A DNA stretch of 64,000 nucleotides from Mesorhabditis belari (lineage: Eukaryota; Nematoda; Chromadorea; Rhabditida; Rhabditidae): positions 1,009,501-1,073,500 of the forward strand of contig CAUEEP010000923.1 of NCBI GenBank assembly GCA_958450365.1, in the 5' to 3' direction. Position numbers and translations under genes: made by a program. Position 1 is the stretch's first letter. The number at the start of each line of letters is the position of its first letter. This document shows, piece after piece, positions 44,901 through 56,475 of the stretch. The notes under the pieces are model-generated. The model had not been told where the DNA came from. It saw only the letters and a list, made by a program, of their open reading frames with translations, and searched no databases.

Positions 44901-47288
44901 AAAGAGAGCTTGACTCATTTGAGAAATTGGAAAAGGAAATTGAAGAACAAGAAGAATTAGAGAGTCAAGAAGTTGTGGAGAACTTTGGGTTAGAAACCGT
45001 GTCAGAGGAAGTGGCTGAGATATCAGAGACTGAAAACCCATCTCCATCATCACTCACTGACATGGTGACAGTTGGGAATAACTTGTCGGCTCGTTTGAAA
45101 AATCTTTCCGCAAGAGTGGCACAATTCGATCAACCGGAGGGGATTTACGAGGAACCGAATCTAGTTGAACAGGTGATTTTTAGCTACCGTATCTAGAGTG
45201 GATACGCAAAATATCGCACTAATCATTGTCTCATTATCATCATCAATACTACCTTTCTAGCCCCTTCCACCCCAGCCAGCTCCACGTCAAAAATCTTCAG
45301 AAAGAAGTGTTTCAAAAGAAAGTTCTCCTCTTCCACCGCCTCCATTCAAATCTGCTCGTCAAATGAGTCTGAAGATCCAGGAAAAGTCAATCAAGAATCA
45401 AATATCGATGATTTGATTTGTGGATTGATCAAAGATGGAGAAGGTGGGTAGATCGTCAAGCTATTGAAATCAAGGTTTTCTCTCACTTCAGAACAACAGA
45501 ACCTAATCAGTTAGCTTCGGAATACTGTAATCGGCCTAGCTTTACAGTACCAGAAATGAATAGTATTCTAAAGGAAGTCAAAGACTGCAATCTTTAGCTA
45601 CAATTCAGAAATTTGAGCGCTTATTTACTGTAATGAGATAATTATGGCCTTCCTGTTTTAATTTGGATCAAATTTGAAATGCAAATTTGTTTAGAGAAGC
45701 GTCCACCGTCACCCCGAGGACCACCCCCGCCTCCGCCAGTCACTGTCAAAGTATAATTTTAAACTTATTTTATAAATATTAAATTATACTTTTTTTTGCA
45801 TTCAGAGGTTTTCGAGGATGAGGAATTCAAATTCGTTATTAGTTTTTAGAGGAAACTGCTCTATTTTTCGACATTAGGTTAGGTTAGGTTTAATTAGGTT
45901 TAATTACCCAAGCGCAACCCCACATCCCAATGCTTTTGGAATCCGGCTCTAGTTTGAAATTCAATGTTTTCCAATCTACACTACTGGACAATGAAATATC
46001 ATATTTGAAAAAAGATCGTCACTTTCGCGCGTCTGTAACTCCCTTGTCTTTACCGTATTTCTAAATATTAATATTACCATTGTGTAGCCCTTGAAAAGAG
46101 CTTTCAGAAAATGTATAACACTAATAGTTTAAACTCAAGAGCAAGGGAGTTACCGACACGAGAAAGTGACGATCGTTTTTCAAATATGATATTTCATTGT
46201 CCAGTACTGTATTTTAAATCCATTTTACTATCGTAATCATTTCTAATTTCCTGAAACGTTATCCAGAAGTGAAATTGAATACTTTCTATGGTTCTATTTC
46301 TAAAGTTGTCAACTTTTTATTTATTCTATCCGCTTTCAGCCATCTCTTCCCTCACCCGTTCTCCCACCTCCACCATCGTTGATCGCTCAAAGTTGTGAGT
46401 TCGATTTGGGTATTGAATATGGAGATTAAATTCTAATTTCTTTCGTAACATATGCTAGAGGACTTAGAGGATAATTTTAAGCTCTAAAAACTTCAAGACT
46501 TAACTTTAGTACCACCCGAGCCTCCATCGAGTCCGATTCCGCCACCACCAGCCGCCTATGCACACGTGGCGCCGCTATCGGGTAGAGAAAGATTTTAAAC
46601 TTAAAACTAAACCTATACCTAATAGTTATAACTTAAAAGTTATTCAAATAATAAATAGATTGATTTGATTGATCAAAAATTTTAGTTCAAATCGCCCCGG
46701 AGACGTCAAAACCTCAATGCCGACCACCGGATCCGCCAAGCGTCGAAACTCCGCCGAAGCCGTCTCGAGCTCTAGATACGGTAGATTTTATGCAAAATAT
46801 AAGCCAAATAAAAGGCTTTATGTGGCTTTAATATGCAAATTTAAGATTTAAAATGTAAATCAAAATATCTTAAAAATCAATTGCAGCCTCCGCGCACCAT
46901 GGCACCGCCACCACCTCCAAAATGTCCCAATTCACCGCAGGTAAATTTAAAAATCATTTAATCATTTAAATATCAAATAGATTAGAGAATTATATTAGAT
47001 ATATGATTTTAATTGTAAATCCCAGGGTCCAATGTCTCCAATTATTCCTCAAAAATGTCTCTCTCCACTCGGTTTGCCCCTTTCGCCGACGATCAGCCAT
47101 ACACCCACACCACCAATGAGTCCGCCAGTGAAAGTGGGGGAAAGATAATCTATCTTATGCTAACATTACCGTAGTATCTGTATCATTTTTTTAAACTCTT
47201 TCAGCCACCCCCAAAGCCAGCAGTTGATCCGGAGAAAGAACTCGCCGAGATGCTCGAGAGGAGGAACAAGATTTTGGAGGGTCAGTGA
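41903..47288 (+). CDS. proline-rich, many-exon scaffold-like protein
   Basis: The ATG is at 41903, directly after TTTCAGAA, a possible trans-splice acceptor. At least fifteen exons follow; clear ones include MAERELAEKLARRLALVD (41903-42018), INIDEIIHKAIQGQ (42072-42188), a long exon 44392-45172, then small exons each holding a poly-proline block: RPPSPRGPPPPPPVTVK (45695), PSLPSPVLPPPP (46340), PPEPPSSPIPPPP (46510), APPPPPKCPNSPQ (46887), TPPMSPP (47100). The last exon contains EKELAEMLERRNKILEG and can stop at 47288. Proline blocks suggest SH3, WW, EVH1 or profilin partners, so a cytoskeletal or signalling scaffold is likely, but no folded domain is visible. N- and C-terminal helices share the pattern ELAE(K/M)L(A/E)RR. 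Several exon boundaries are tentative. If GTCAGT at 47281 is a donor, more exons follow. Confidence 0.6.
43115..43500. mobile_element. palindromic MITE in an intron of the proline-rich gene
   Basis: GCGCATCGAATGATACCAAA in the left arm is matched by TTTGGTATCATTCGATGCGC in the right arm, and outer words TTGCCGTTGACAATTTAAGG by CCTTTAAATTGCGAACGGCA. The centre is TTGGCTAAAAACTTAAACCC. The element sits a few dozen bases before the exon at 43535. Confidence 0.8.
44767..44862 (+). repeat. 48-bp in-frame tandem duplication in the coding exon
   Basis: Two adjacent copies, each 48 bases and differing at one base, encode STVPGSI(D/G)SVIPSDTS twice, so the protein has a recent 16-residue duplication. 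Confidence 0.9.
45982..46206. mobile_element. Tc1/mariner-like MITE with TA ends
   Basis: Left TACTGGACAATGAAATATCA, right its exact inverse TGATATTTCATTGTCCAGTA (with one spacer base shift inside). Inner words CGTCACTTTC and GAAAGTGACG also pair. TA at both edges fits a TA insertion site. It lies in an intron of the proline-rich gene. Confidence 0.85.
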
Positions 47289-47804
47289 GTGAAAGAGTTA
47301 ACAGTTTTCAAATTCTAGTTTATCTGTTAGAGATCTAAAGTGTTAATTGAAGTTGATAATTCTAATCTAATGTTAATCTAATATTATATTATCTAATAAT
47401 CTATGTTAATACTTTGGTCATTTCTACATAAAACTATCAAAAAGCTTTTTGATGAACCTTTTGATGAAGAGATTCTTTCTAAAATCTACTTCTTTTAAGC
47501 AAATTTCCCCAATCATTGCGCAACCTCGTTTCTTTGATAGAGTGATCGAGTGACCTTGGATTCGATCGAGTGCTCCAATCCACGATTTTGCATCCCAAGA
47601 GAATTCAATGGGTATAGGGAAAGGGGAAAGATGAGGAGTTGATTGGATGATTGACTCCCCTTTTCTCTTCCCAAATATCTCATGCATATCTCTCTTGAAA
47701 TATTGACTGTTTCTGAGAAATTTAAAAATAGCACATATCATTTTGACTCTTGAATTCTTGATTTGAGTCGACAAATCTCCTAATTGATTCAAAAATTCTA
47801 ATTG

Positions 47805-47985
47805 CCATTGCTATTAAAAATCTAACTTTAAGCTCAAATATCTTGGTGTTGGGCGGTCCAATTTGAATAGTTTTTGAGCCAATCGACAGAGAAAGACTTT
47901 GCGCATCTAATGATACCAAGAATATTTCAATTGAACAGCCAAATACTAAGAAATTTGAGCTTAAAGTTGGATTGCCAATGGCAAA
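47805..47985. mobile_element. inverted-repeat element
   Basis: AATCTAACTTTAAGCTCAAA at the left, TTTGAGCTTAAAGTTGGATT at the right. The centre contains CGCATCTAATGATACCAA, resembling the inner word of the 43115 element. Confidence 0.7.
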
Positions 47986-48715
47986 GATGAGGCATGTATA
48001 AAATGTCTCACAATCGTAAAACAAAGCACTATTAAAATTGAAAATAGTGATTACTTGACTATTTGACTCAAACGATAATAGTTATCCAACCCAGAACCAT
48101 TTAGTAACCTTAGATTTATCCTGATTTAAACATTTCTGATACTCGATGTGTCTAAAGAAAGTTCATCAATCATTTCACTTCTCTCCTGTTTTTCCTTTCT
48201 TTTTTTTCTCTACTCTCGGTGTGGGAATTGACGGCAAGAATCTAGCGACCATCGATGAAGAAATGGAAGAAGTGAATGAGAGGAAAAGCGATGGACTGCC
48301 AAGAGTTCTCTCTGTTTTCCTCTTTCCTTTCCCACCATCCTTTTTGATGAGGCTTCCATCTGATCGATGTTTTCTTGATGTCTTTCATTCTTTTTGAAAA
48401 TTCGAATCAAAATGCTACTGAACCCTATCCCAAAACTTGTTTTATGTTATCTAAACAATATCAAAACTTATAGAAATTCACGAACAGTAAACTTTTTCTT
48501 ACTTTTTCCTTATTTAATTGAAGCTAGATATGTGCTACTAAATTGTTAAGTATGACTCTGCACTTCATTGCTTTTCTATTTTCTAAGCATTTTGCTGGAA
48601 CAAGAAATCGAGGCTAAAACGTTGTATCAAGCTAATTTTGTTTTTTTTCATAAAAGATGATCATTCTACTTTCAAATTATTGTTTAATTAAATTTCCAAC
48701 CAACACGGTTTTGAT

Positions 48716-49227
48716 TAGAGTGTGTTCCTCGCGAGTAATACGTTTTTTAAAACGCACACTTGGCGAAAATTATTGCAAAAAATTGGCGCAAAAAAATCAC
48801 GAGCAACGACTTATATACGACTCTTTTTAAAGATATTCAGCTGATTAACTGATTTGGTGGGAAGCCTTGCTAGCCTACCTTTTCTAGACGCTTTAAGCTT
48901 TAAACTAGACTGTGTTCCTCGCGAGTAATACGTTTTTTAAAACGCACACTTAGGAAAAATTACCGTACTTTTGGCGAAAATTATTGCAAGAAATTGGCGC
49001 AAAAAAATCACGAGCAACGACTTATATACGACTCTTTTTAAAGATATTCAGCTGATTAACTGATTTGGTGGCAAATTCTCTTCAAATGTAAAGATATTCA
49101 ATTTACTTGGCGTGTAAAGAGGATTACTCGTAGTTACTCGGCGAAAAACGTCGATTAATCGAGTAAATCGAGTAAACTCATGCAAATTTTATTTGAATAA
49201 TTATGTACTCGGAAGGAACACACTCTA
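48716..49227. mobile_element. MITE with TAGAGTGTGTTCC termini and internal tandem duplication
   Basis: Left TAGAGTGTGTTCCTCGCGAG, right AAGGAACACACTCTA. The first 150 bases (from CTGTGTTCCTCGCGAGTAAT to TTGATTTGGTGG-like sequence) are repeated starting at 48907, so the element has two tandem left halves. Confidence 0.8.
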
Positions 49228-50554
49228 CTTGGAACTTTGTGAGTCCTAAGCGTTTCCCCATTTTACCGTAGCCCTAGATATCCATGATTTAATCTTCACA
49301 AAATTTTCTTATAGATATTTCCAAGTTAGTTTATTTTATAATAAGCTTACGACTAGAAGCTACTTGGGTTACGGTAACAGCTATTAAAACTTTCGATAGA
49401 CATCAGTAAGTTTTGGCATGGGTCAGAAAAATGATTAACTTTGCTTGAGCAACTGTTTCTCAAAAACGAAGCATCAGATCGGGATGAAACTTTGGCAAAT
49501 AAAGGAAAAATATTCAGTTATTATTGTCCAAAAATTGCAAAAAAAAAGTTATGATTTGATTGCTTAGGAAATTGAAAAGCAATGAAGTGCAAGGTCATAC
49601 TAATCAACTTAATATTTTCTGGGTGAATGAACGAAGGTTTCGGTTATTTAAAGCCATTTTCCCCTTTCATCTCCATTCATCTTTCCTCGATTCACAAAGT
49701 TACATTCACTTGTAAATCAAAGAATTTAAGGAAAGGTTCATGGCTCATTTTGATCATCAATCAATCTTTGTTCCTTATTTTTTCAGACATTTTTACTCAT
49801 AGGATTGGGATTTGAAATAGTGGGATCAAAGTGGGAAAGAAATTTTTGTAACATTTAGATTCTTAGTCTCAGTTTGGTCAAAAATAGAGGCAACATATCA
49901 TAATCTTTCTTTGGCATAGAAAGTTAGTGTCAATTCCTATCAAAAAAGAGTTGCAATCGTCGATTCTCGTCAATTTTCCCTACGGCGAGTAGGGAGCCTT
50001 TGCTCCCGAAAAACTCAAAAAACGAAAGCTTTTCTAAATTGCCAACAACCATTTCTAGATAGAGGAAATCTAGATCTTTCCAATCGTGCAAACCGTACTT
50101 CATTTAGTGCATTTGTAAAACGAATTTTTAGCGAAAAAGTGTGGTTATTTAGTTGAAAAGCTAATATCATAGCATGGAGTGTCAGTGGGTAACACCCATC
50201 TTCTATTCCCTCTCCCCACCCCACCAATCCGCTTAGTCATTCATCCCCGAAATGCGAGCACCTCTCCTCTCTCTCTCTCTTTCTTTTCCCTTCTGAAATA
50301 TTTCTCCCGTTTTCTTCTCCTAGAACTCTTTTTGCTAACCGTTAAATCCCGGCTCGTAACTCTCACTTAAATTCCCCGCCACAAAACTAGCTTTTACTCC
50401 TTTTCACACCAATTGCCATTCGATCATTTAATTCTTCATTTGTCGATCGTCTAGTCGGTGCTTTAACTTTAATCTTTAGGTCTAGAGTTTAAGATAAAAA
50501 TTAGGAACTGTTTTTAAATCAAATCTGATCTAGAGTCTCGTACTTTACTTTTCC

Positions 50555-50964
50555 GGGGGGGTGGGACAAATGCTACCTTTTTTTGCGCACCTGGACATTT
50601 GCGCACCTTTTTTTGCTGGAAAAGGCCTTAGGCAAGGCCGTAGAGCTTCAAAAATGTATTCATAGAAGGGAATCGTATGCGTAGATTCCGAATTTCGACA
50701 AATCAGACCTCGCTGACACGTCAAATTTGGGTCAAAAAGGCAAAAACTACGCAACTTAACGCTTTTCCGCAGTTTTTGCCTTTTAGCCCAAATTTGACGT
50801 GTCAGCGAGGTCTGATTTGTCGAAATTCGGAATCTACGCATACGATTCCCTTCTATGAAAACATTTTTGAAGCTCTACGACCTTTCCTAAGGCCTTTTCC
50901 AGCAAAAAAAAAGGTGCGCAAATGTCCAGGTGCGCAAAAAAAAGGTCGCATTTGTCCCACCCCC
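50555..50964. mobile_element. near-perfect 410-bp foldback palindrome
   Basis: Arms begin GGGGGGTGGGACAAATGC and end in the inverse GCATTTGTCCCACCCCC. They include TTGCGCACCTGGACATTTGC, AAGGCCTTAGG and CCGAATTTCGACAAATCAGA, each with its inverse partner, meeting at a short centre (CAACTTAACGCTTTTC). A rearranged relative is at 18451-18705. No coding content; the open frames here are produced by the symmetry. Confidence 0.9.
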
Positions 50965-51878
50965 ATTTTCCGTTCTCCGTTCTATACCAGTCCTTATCGA
51001 CTAATCTATTTTCTTAAAACGTGTCAATTTTTGAAGACTACCGTAGTCTTGCCGCTAGCTTTCATTAAAAGAATCGACTCGTTGTCAAATTGGAATCAAA
51101 CTGAAAGAATCAATAAAGTAGATAACCTTGTTGATACATTTCACGACATTTTCCCAATCATCAATTAGTGGAAACTGAAATGAGTAAGTGTTTTCTCTTT
51201 TGATCCTTCAAAATGTCTTGATTTCAAGATTTCTCCAAAGAATGACTCATCCTCTTTCCACCAAAACTATAAATAAACAAATCGCTGAGAGCTATAGAAT
51301 TTGAAAACTTAACCGATCTTGATCTTTGTTGCTTTACTATTCCCAATATTGTTTTGTCAGTCTCATAGTTAGCCCATTTTGAAATCCTGTCCTTTCATTT
51401 CCCACCAATTTTCCCCTCTTTTCCCCTTTCTCATTCAAATTTCCCGTCTTTTCCATTTGACCCTTCCTCATTATTTTCACTTTACGACTCTTTTTCTCTA
51501 AATAAATCAAGAAAACATTGTGAAAAGAAGATTCTCCAAATGTTTTTCTTTTGTACTAGCTTTTTATTAAAAAGAAGATCATTGTTTTACAGTATTCTGA
51601 ACTAGTTTTTCTCGATCTTTCATATAAAAAAAACACTCTCTTATTTTCTTTGCTTAAAATTTGCTTGCTAACACTTGCTTAAAATTGAAAGTGCCAAAAG
51701 TTCAATGCTTTTTCTTGTCAAATCTTTTTCTTTTTATTCTTTTTTTTTCTTTTTTACAAATATTTATATTTAGGAAGCAATTGTAGCCGTTTTCCCATCA
51801 ATTTTCTTTTCCGCAAACAATTTCTCTATTCATTAAAAGGGATTTCTAAAGGAAAACGGCTTTTTGTTAAGCAAAAAC

Positions 51879-54800
51879 ATGGCTCTTGTTAGCAATCAAA
51901 AATTCGTTGTTATTGGTGAGTGATATCAAAAAAGGAATGGGTTTTTAATCTAGTAAAGGCAGAAATTGTAGTCAGTCAAAACTACCCCAATCTTTGCTAT
52001 TTTCTATCCAATCTGCGTACTTTTTATCTCTTTCTTTCCTTTGTGAACCTTCACAGAATCAGAAAAAAAGTTAATAGGTTGGATAAAGATATAAGAAAGT
52101 TAAGACTTTTTAAAAAAACAAATTAAAAAGGGTTATTTAATGACTGAAACTGTCCAAAAATCCAAAAATACAATCATTTTTTTTGTTTTCATAGTGAATC
52201 GCTCATCTTAATGATGACTCAGCTCTCATTTTTTGAAGAAAATATGGAAAAACCAATGTCTCATCCCATTATCATTTGGAAAAATCTGAAAAGACAAGGG
52301 AAATTTTGAAAACAGAAACTATTTCTCAATTCTAATGGATTCTGATAAGGTGGCTTTTATTCAAAGTAGGTTTAACTCGAAGATAAGTTAAGAAATTACC
52401 GTATTTCTTCGAATAGAAGACCGGGTAAAGAGTATGATCGCGTACTCCTGCATAGCAGCCCTTTTTAAAATTTCTTTTCTGCATAAAAGCTTTCGATCAA
52501 GTGCTATAGGGCTGGAAAATGACTCAAAAATACCACATGAGCTAACAGATTTTTGAGTCATTTTCCAGCTCTATAGCACTTGATTGAAAGCTTTTATGCA
52601 GAAAAGAAATTTTAAAAAGGGCTGCTATGCAGGAGTACGCGATCATACTCTTTACCCGGTCTTCTATTCGAAGAAATACGGTAAATATAGTTTAAAGGTG
52701 ATAAACTTTATTAGAATTTTCCAGGCGAACATGTGGAGCCACGGGTGAACACGAAACTCTCGATTTATGCCGAGTTCCCGCAATTCTCTCGAAAACAGAT
52801 CAAACATTTTCAGGAAATGTTCAAGAAGTGAGTTGGAAATTGGGTTTTGATAAGCAGCTGTGAAATAATTCTTCTAACTTTTAAGCACACTTCCTTTGAG
52901 TGCATCTTTTGCTAGGTACTGTAAAGAGTATTGTAAAGTCCCTACAGTACTTCGGATAACAACATTTAGACACATTGACTATCTTTTATTTTAACTAGCG
53001 ATCTTGCAGGTATTTAGTTTCCATTGTACTTTCTGGATTACTGTAGTACTGTAGCTAAGGAACTTACTGTAGGAATCTTACAGTATGATAGATTTATAGG
53101 TTTACTGTAGTACATTCAGGTATAGGCTTACTGATAAGAGCTGGCTTAGCATATCTGTGAGAAATTTGAGTACAATTCACTTTATAAGCTTACCTTCTAG
53201 TTAGTTAAATAAAAGATCGAATAATTCTTTGAAGCTATAAATATTAGGTTGGCAAGAAAGTTCGTAGAAAAGGTTTGCACGGTGATTTCTTAAAAAACAA
53301 GCCATCAATTCTTCCCAAATTTTCTCATAAACTTGACTATATTTCAAAAACTTATTGACAAAAAAAATCAGAGTAGGCTTCAGGTAAAAAAAATAAGAGA
53401 TTTCTTCAGCTGAAGTGACTTGGTCACTTTTTGAATGGCCAGCCTTTTCGACAAGTTTTTAATGGGTTAATGAATAGGCAATGGGTCCCATTCAAAACCT
53501 AAAATCAAGTACTTAAAATAGGGAAAATGTATGATTAAGGCAAATTGAATCTAATGCTTTAAATTTTCAGAATGAACATTATTTTAGCAAACACTCAGTG
53601 CCAAGAGGATGACACAAAAAAATTATTTTTTCAAATACAGCTTCTTTGTAAAAAATTTGTTGGCCAAAAATGGAGATTATAGAGCGTATTGAGCGGAGAT
53701 TATAGAGCGTATAGAGCGTATTGCTCATTTATACTAGCTTTATCTCATAAGGAATCGTTTTTCTGCTGCAAAAAGTGATCTGAATTTAAACTGGAAAATA
53801 ATCATTTATCAAAAATCTCTAAAATTTTAACGAAAAGCTGCACTCATTTTTTTTACGAGTAATTTCTTAGAGTCATCTTGTAAATAATAGAGCAAAATGT
53901 TCTTGAATTGGTGCATTCGTTTTTAAGAAATTCCAGTCAAACTTTTTCCGAGAACTTTCTTTCCAACCTAATAGTTTTATAGATAAAAAACTATTTATAG
54001 TCCGTATCTGCTTTTATCTTTTATCTTTTATTTTATCTTCCGTATCTGCTTTTCAGATTCGACGAGGACAAGGATAATTTCATCGATTTCATGGAGTTGA
54101 AGAGGATGATGGAGGCGCTTGGCGAAGCACAAACACATATTACACTTAAGGGGATTATAAAGAAGGTGGGAGGATGATAGGATATTAGGAATATGGTAAC
54201 AATGGTTCAGAATGATCAATAAAAGCAATTCAGGTAGACGAAGATGAAGACGGGAAGATTTCACTCCGGGAATTCTTCCTCATTTTCAAGTTGGCCGCCA
54301 CCGGCGAGCTGGGTACAAGTTCGGAGGTTTGTTCGAAGAATTTTTCATTTTAAAAAGTATTTAGGTTTTTCAAAAACTAGCTGATTCGATTGACGTGACG
54401 AAAGAAGGAGTGAATAACGCAGCGAATTTCTTTGAGGCAAAGGTTGGTGGGGAAGTAGTTAAAATGGTTGAAATGGTTGAAATGGTTGAGTTGGTTGAAA
54501 GGGTTGAGTTGGTTGAGTTGGTTGAGTTAGTTGAGTTGGTTGAAATGGTTGAAATGGTTGAAATGGTTGAAATGGTTGAGTTGGTTGAAAGGGTTGAGTT
54601 GGTTGAGTTGGTTGAGTTGGTTGAGTTGGTTGAAATGGTTGAAATGGTTGAGTTGGTTGAGTTGGTTGAGTTGGTTGAAATGGTTGAGTTGGTTGAAATA
54701 GTTGAAATGGTTGAGTTGGTTGAAATAGTTGAAATGGTTGAGTTGGTTGAACTAATTACAACTGGTATAAAGATTGCTTATTGGGTAAAGATCAAGCAGA

Positions 54801-54997
54801 ATAGAAGATGAAAAAAAAATAGAAAAAGCTATAGAGAAGAAATAGAAAAAAGCTCCTAATTTCAGATCGCTGAATTGACGAAGAAATCGGCGTTCGAAGA
54901 GGAGATTCGACAAGAACAAGAGGAAAGGAAAAAGCACGACGAAGAACGCAAATTGTCGAAAGCGAAATTTCAGGAAAGCCGAAAAATTTTTCAGTGA
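51879..54997 (+). CDS. EFHD2/swiprosin-type EF-hand protein
   Basis: Exons 51879-51915, 52725-52828, 54057-54165, 54234-54326, 54365-54442 and 54866-54997 (TGA), all in phase. The protein has the swiprosin layout: [18 protein letters not shown]-hand 1 [12 protein letters not shown] (all ligand positions good), [13 protein letters not shown]-hand 2 [26 protein letters not shown], then [19 protein letters not shown] and a C-terminal coiled coil [19 protein letters not shown]. In the family it binds calcium and actin and modulates actin bundling and cell spreading. Introns 2 and 5 are enlarged by a palindromic MITE upstream, a non-autonomous mariner and a minisatellite. The start fits the short N-terminus expected without the disordered leader of vertebrate proteins. 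Confidence 0.95.
52396..52684. mobile_element. 289-bp near-perfect palindromic MITE in intron 1
   Basis: Starts TTACCGTATTTCTTCGAATA and ends TATTCGAAGAAATACGGTAA. Arms pair almost throughout (for example GAGTATGATCGCGTACTCCT with AGGAGTACGCGATCATACTC) around a small centre near CACATGAGCTAACAG. Outer TTA...TAA suggests a TA- or TTA-type target site. Confidence 0.9.
53244..53971. mobile_element. non-autonomous mariner element in intron 2
   Basis: Left end TTAGGTTGGCAAGAAAGTTC and right end GAACTTTCTTTCCAACCTAA are inverse of each other with one change, and TA flanks both sides (53242-53243, 53972-53973). TTAGGTTGG-type termini are typical of mariner elements. The 728 bp inside have no transposase frame. 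Confidence 0.85.
54462..54752 (+). repeat. 9-bp minisatellite (GGTTGAGTT / GGTTGAAAT) in intron 5
   Basis: About 32 units of GGTTGA plus GTT, AAT, AAG or ATA in a higher-order pattern. The array is in frame with the preceding exon and lacks stops until TGA at 54809-54811, so retained RNA would encode repeats of VEMVEL. Confidence 0.95.
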
Positions 54998-55429
54998 TCT
55001 TTTCCATGATCCGTTTTTGCCATATTGTAAATCTTGTTGAGATTTCTACGCATTATGCCTACGCGTTTTTTACTCCAGAGATTTTCCTTTTTGTGTATTC
55101 AACTTTTACGGATGTGTGCTTTAGTCATTTTTACGCTTTTTTTTGCTTTATCACGGTGCTAATATAAAGATTTTTGTCAGAAGAATGCAAAATACATTAT
55201 GGATTAGCTACAATAATTCTTCTTGGCTAAATGAGATGAAATATGACTACTTTGATAGGATCTTTGATAGGAAAGAAAGCTTTATCTCAGAATCCGGTCC
55301 TTTAAACACCCAAAGTGGATCCTTTACCTTTCCGAGTCAATAAATATGATCAGAATCGATTCCAATGCCAAGATTTCCAGTATTATTGAGTTTGGAATGC
55401 TCGCATTGATAAACTGTGCGACACGAAAC

Positions 55430-55760
55430 TGAGACAAAACTGTACGACACGAAACTACGTCCAGATTCGTTTGAGATTCTGAAAAAGATCCATTTCTGAA
55501 TCGGATTGTCACGTGTGACGAAAAATGAATCCTATACGACAACAGAAAAAGAAGATCCGAATGGCTCGGCAAAGATGAAAAGCCCGAGCGCACTGCAAAG
55601 CCATAGATTCATCAAAAAAAGGTGATGATTACTGTTTGGTGGTCCATGAAAGGAATAATACATTTTCAATTCCGACCAATATATTTTGGAAATAGAAAAA
55701 ATGCATACAAAATTGACAATTTTGGATCCAGGTTTGGTGACCATAAACAACCCTATCTCG
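55430..55760 (+). pseudogene. mariner transposase fragment, broken
   Basis: The plus strand reads NRIVTCDEK, a stop where tryptophan is expected, ILYDNRKRRSEWLGKDEKPE, a further stop, IHQKKVMITVWWSMKGIIHF. The order CDEKW.LYDNRKR..WL..DE.P followed by HQKK.M.TVWW is the middle of mariner transposases, around the second catalytic aspartate. The N-terminal DNA-binding part and the final catalytic D are not recognisable. It is 1.5 kb from the TA-flanked mariner relic in the EFHD2-like gene. Confidence 0.85.
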
Positions 55761-56475
55761 ATTCTACGCTTGATGCTTGAATCTTCACCACCGTTTCCCG
55801 AAACCTGAACTGTAACCCTATAGAAACTCTAAAGGGCAAAACATGCATCGATACTTTGGATCCATTCAAAACTTTAATTAACAGGGAGTGGCGATTCAAC
55901 TAACTACCCAAAAACTAGTTGAAAAACAATGCTTGATATTACAACTAGTCACGATGAGTAAGCCTTGAATTTCAGTGTAATTTAATCAGGTCAAGTTTAT
56001 CAACTTTAAATATGGGTATTTAACGTAGCAGAGTCAATTTTCCTTTCTCAAATATTCATTCTTTTATCATCTATCAGTGATCAAATATTTGTCTGAAAAG
56101 GTTTATCCAATCATTCGTTTATATGGGTGTGGATGAGTTGACGCTGTTGGATGACAAATTCTTCCCTTTTTCGCTTTTTTTTGTCACCTCTCACTTTCAA
56201 CTATCAAGCTCGAGGTTATAAAGAGGCAAAAAGGGAAAGGAGAAGCTGAACTCTTTATCACAATCATCAACACCCAATCACTTATCCATTTCTTCATCAC
56301 TTTTGTGGAAACTTTTCATTTTAGCTTGTTTTTGATTATCATTTCTAATCTAACTATTTTGAAATGAAGCTTGTTTTCGAATTCTTTAGTTGAAACAGTT
56401 AAAGCAAAGAATTTAGTCTTGATTAGATACTTTTTCCTAAAACTGTAAGAGAATTGATTTGTGCTTTTTAAGGCA

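Larger units (their letters stand above)
47289..51878. other. repeat-rich stretch without a supported gene
   Basis: Contains the three palindromic elements listed here (47805, 48716, 50555) in AT-rich DNA. Open frames at 47424-48024, 48146-48410 and 49627-49815 overlap on both strands or lack splice context. The last 100 bases precede the ATG of the EFHD2-like gene; no clear promoter motif was seen. Confidence 0.5.

Noticed and set aside
45872..45911. TTAGGTTAGGTT-like run resembling telomeric repeat
   Set aside because: Only a few irregular units, and the nematode telomere unit is usually TTAGGC; it is ordinary simple sequence.
47424..48024. Minus-strand frames of 122 and 100 residues
   Set aside because: They overlap an inverted-repeat element and show no coding bias or recognisable motif.
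50545..51168. Two frames sharing the same start (MRRFRISTNQTSLTRQIW) on opposite strands
   Set aside because: The identity is produced by the 410-bp palindrome.
54028..54264. 78-residue minus-strand frame over the EF-hand exon
   Set aside because: It is the antisense shadow of the EFHD2-like exon.
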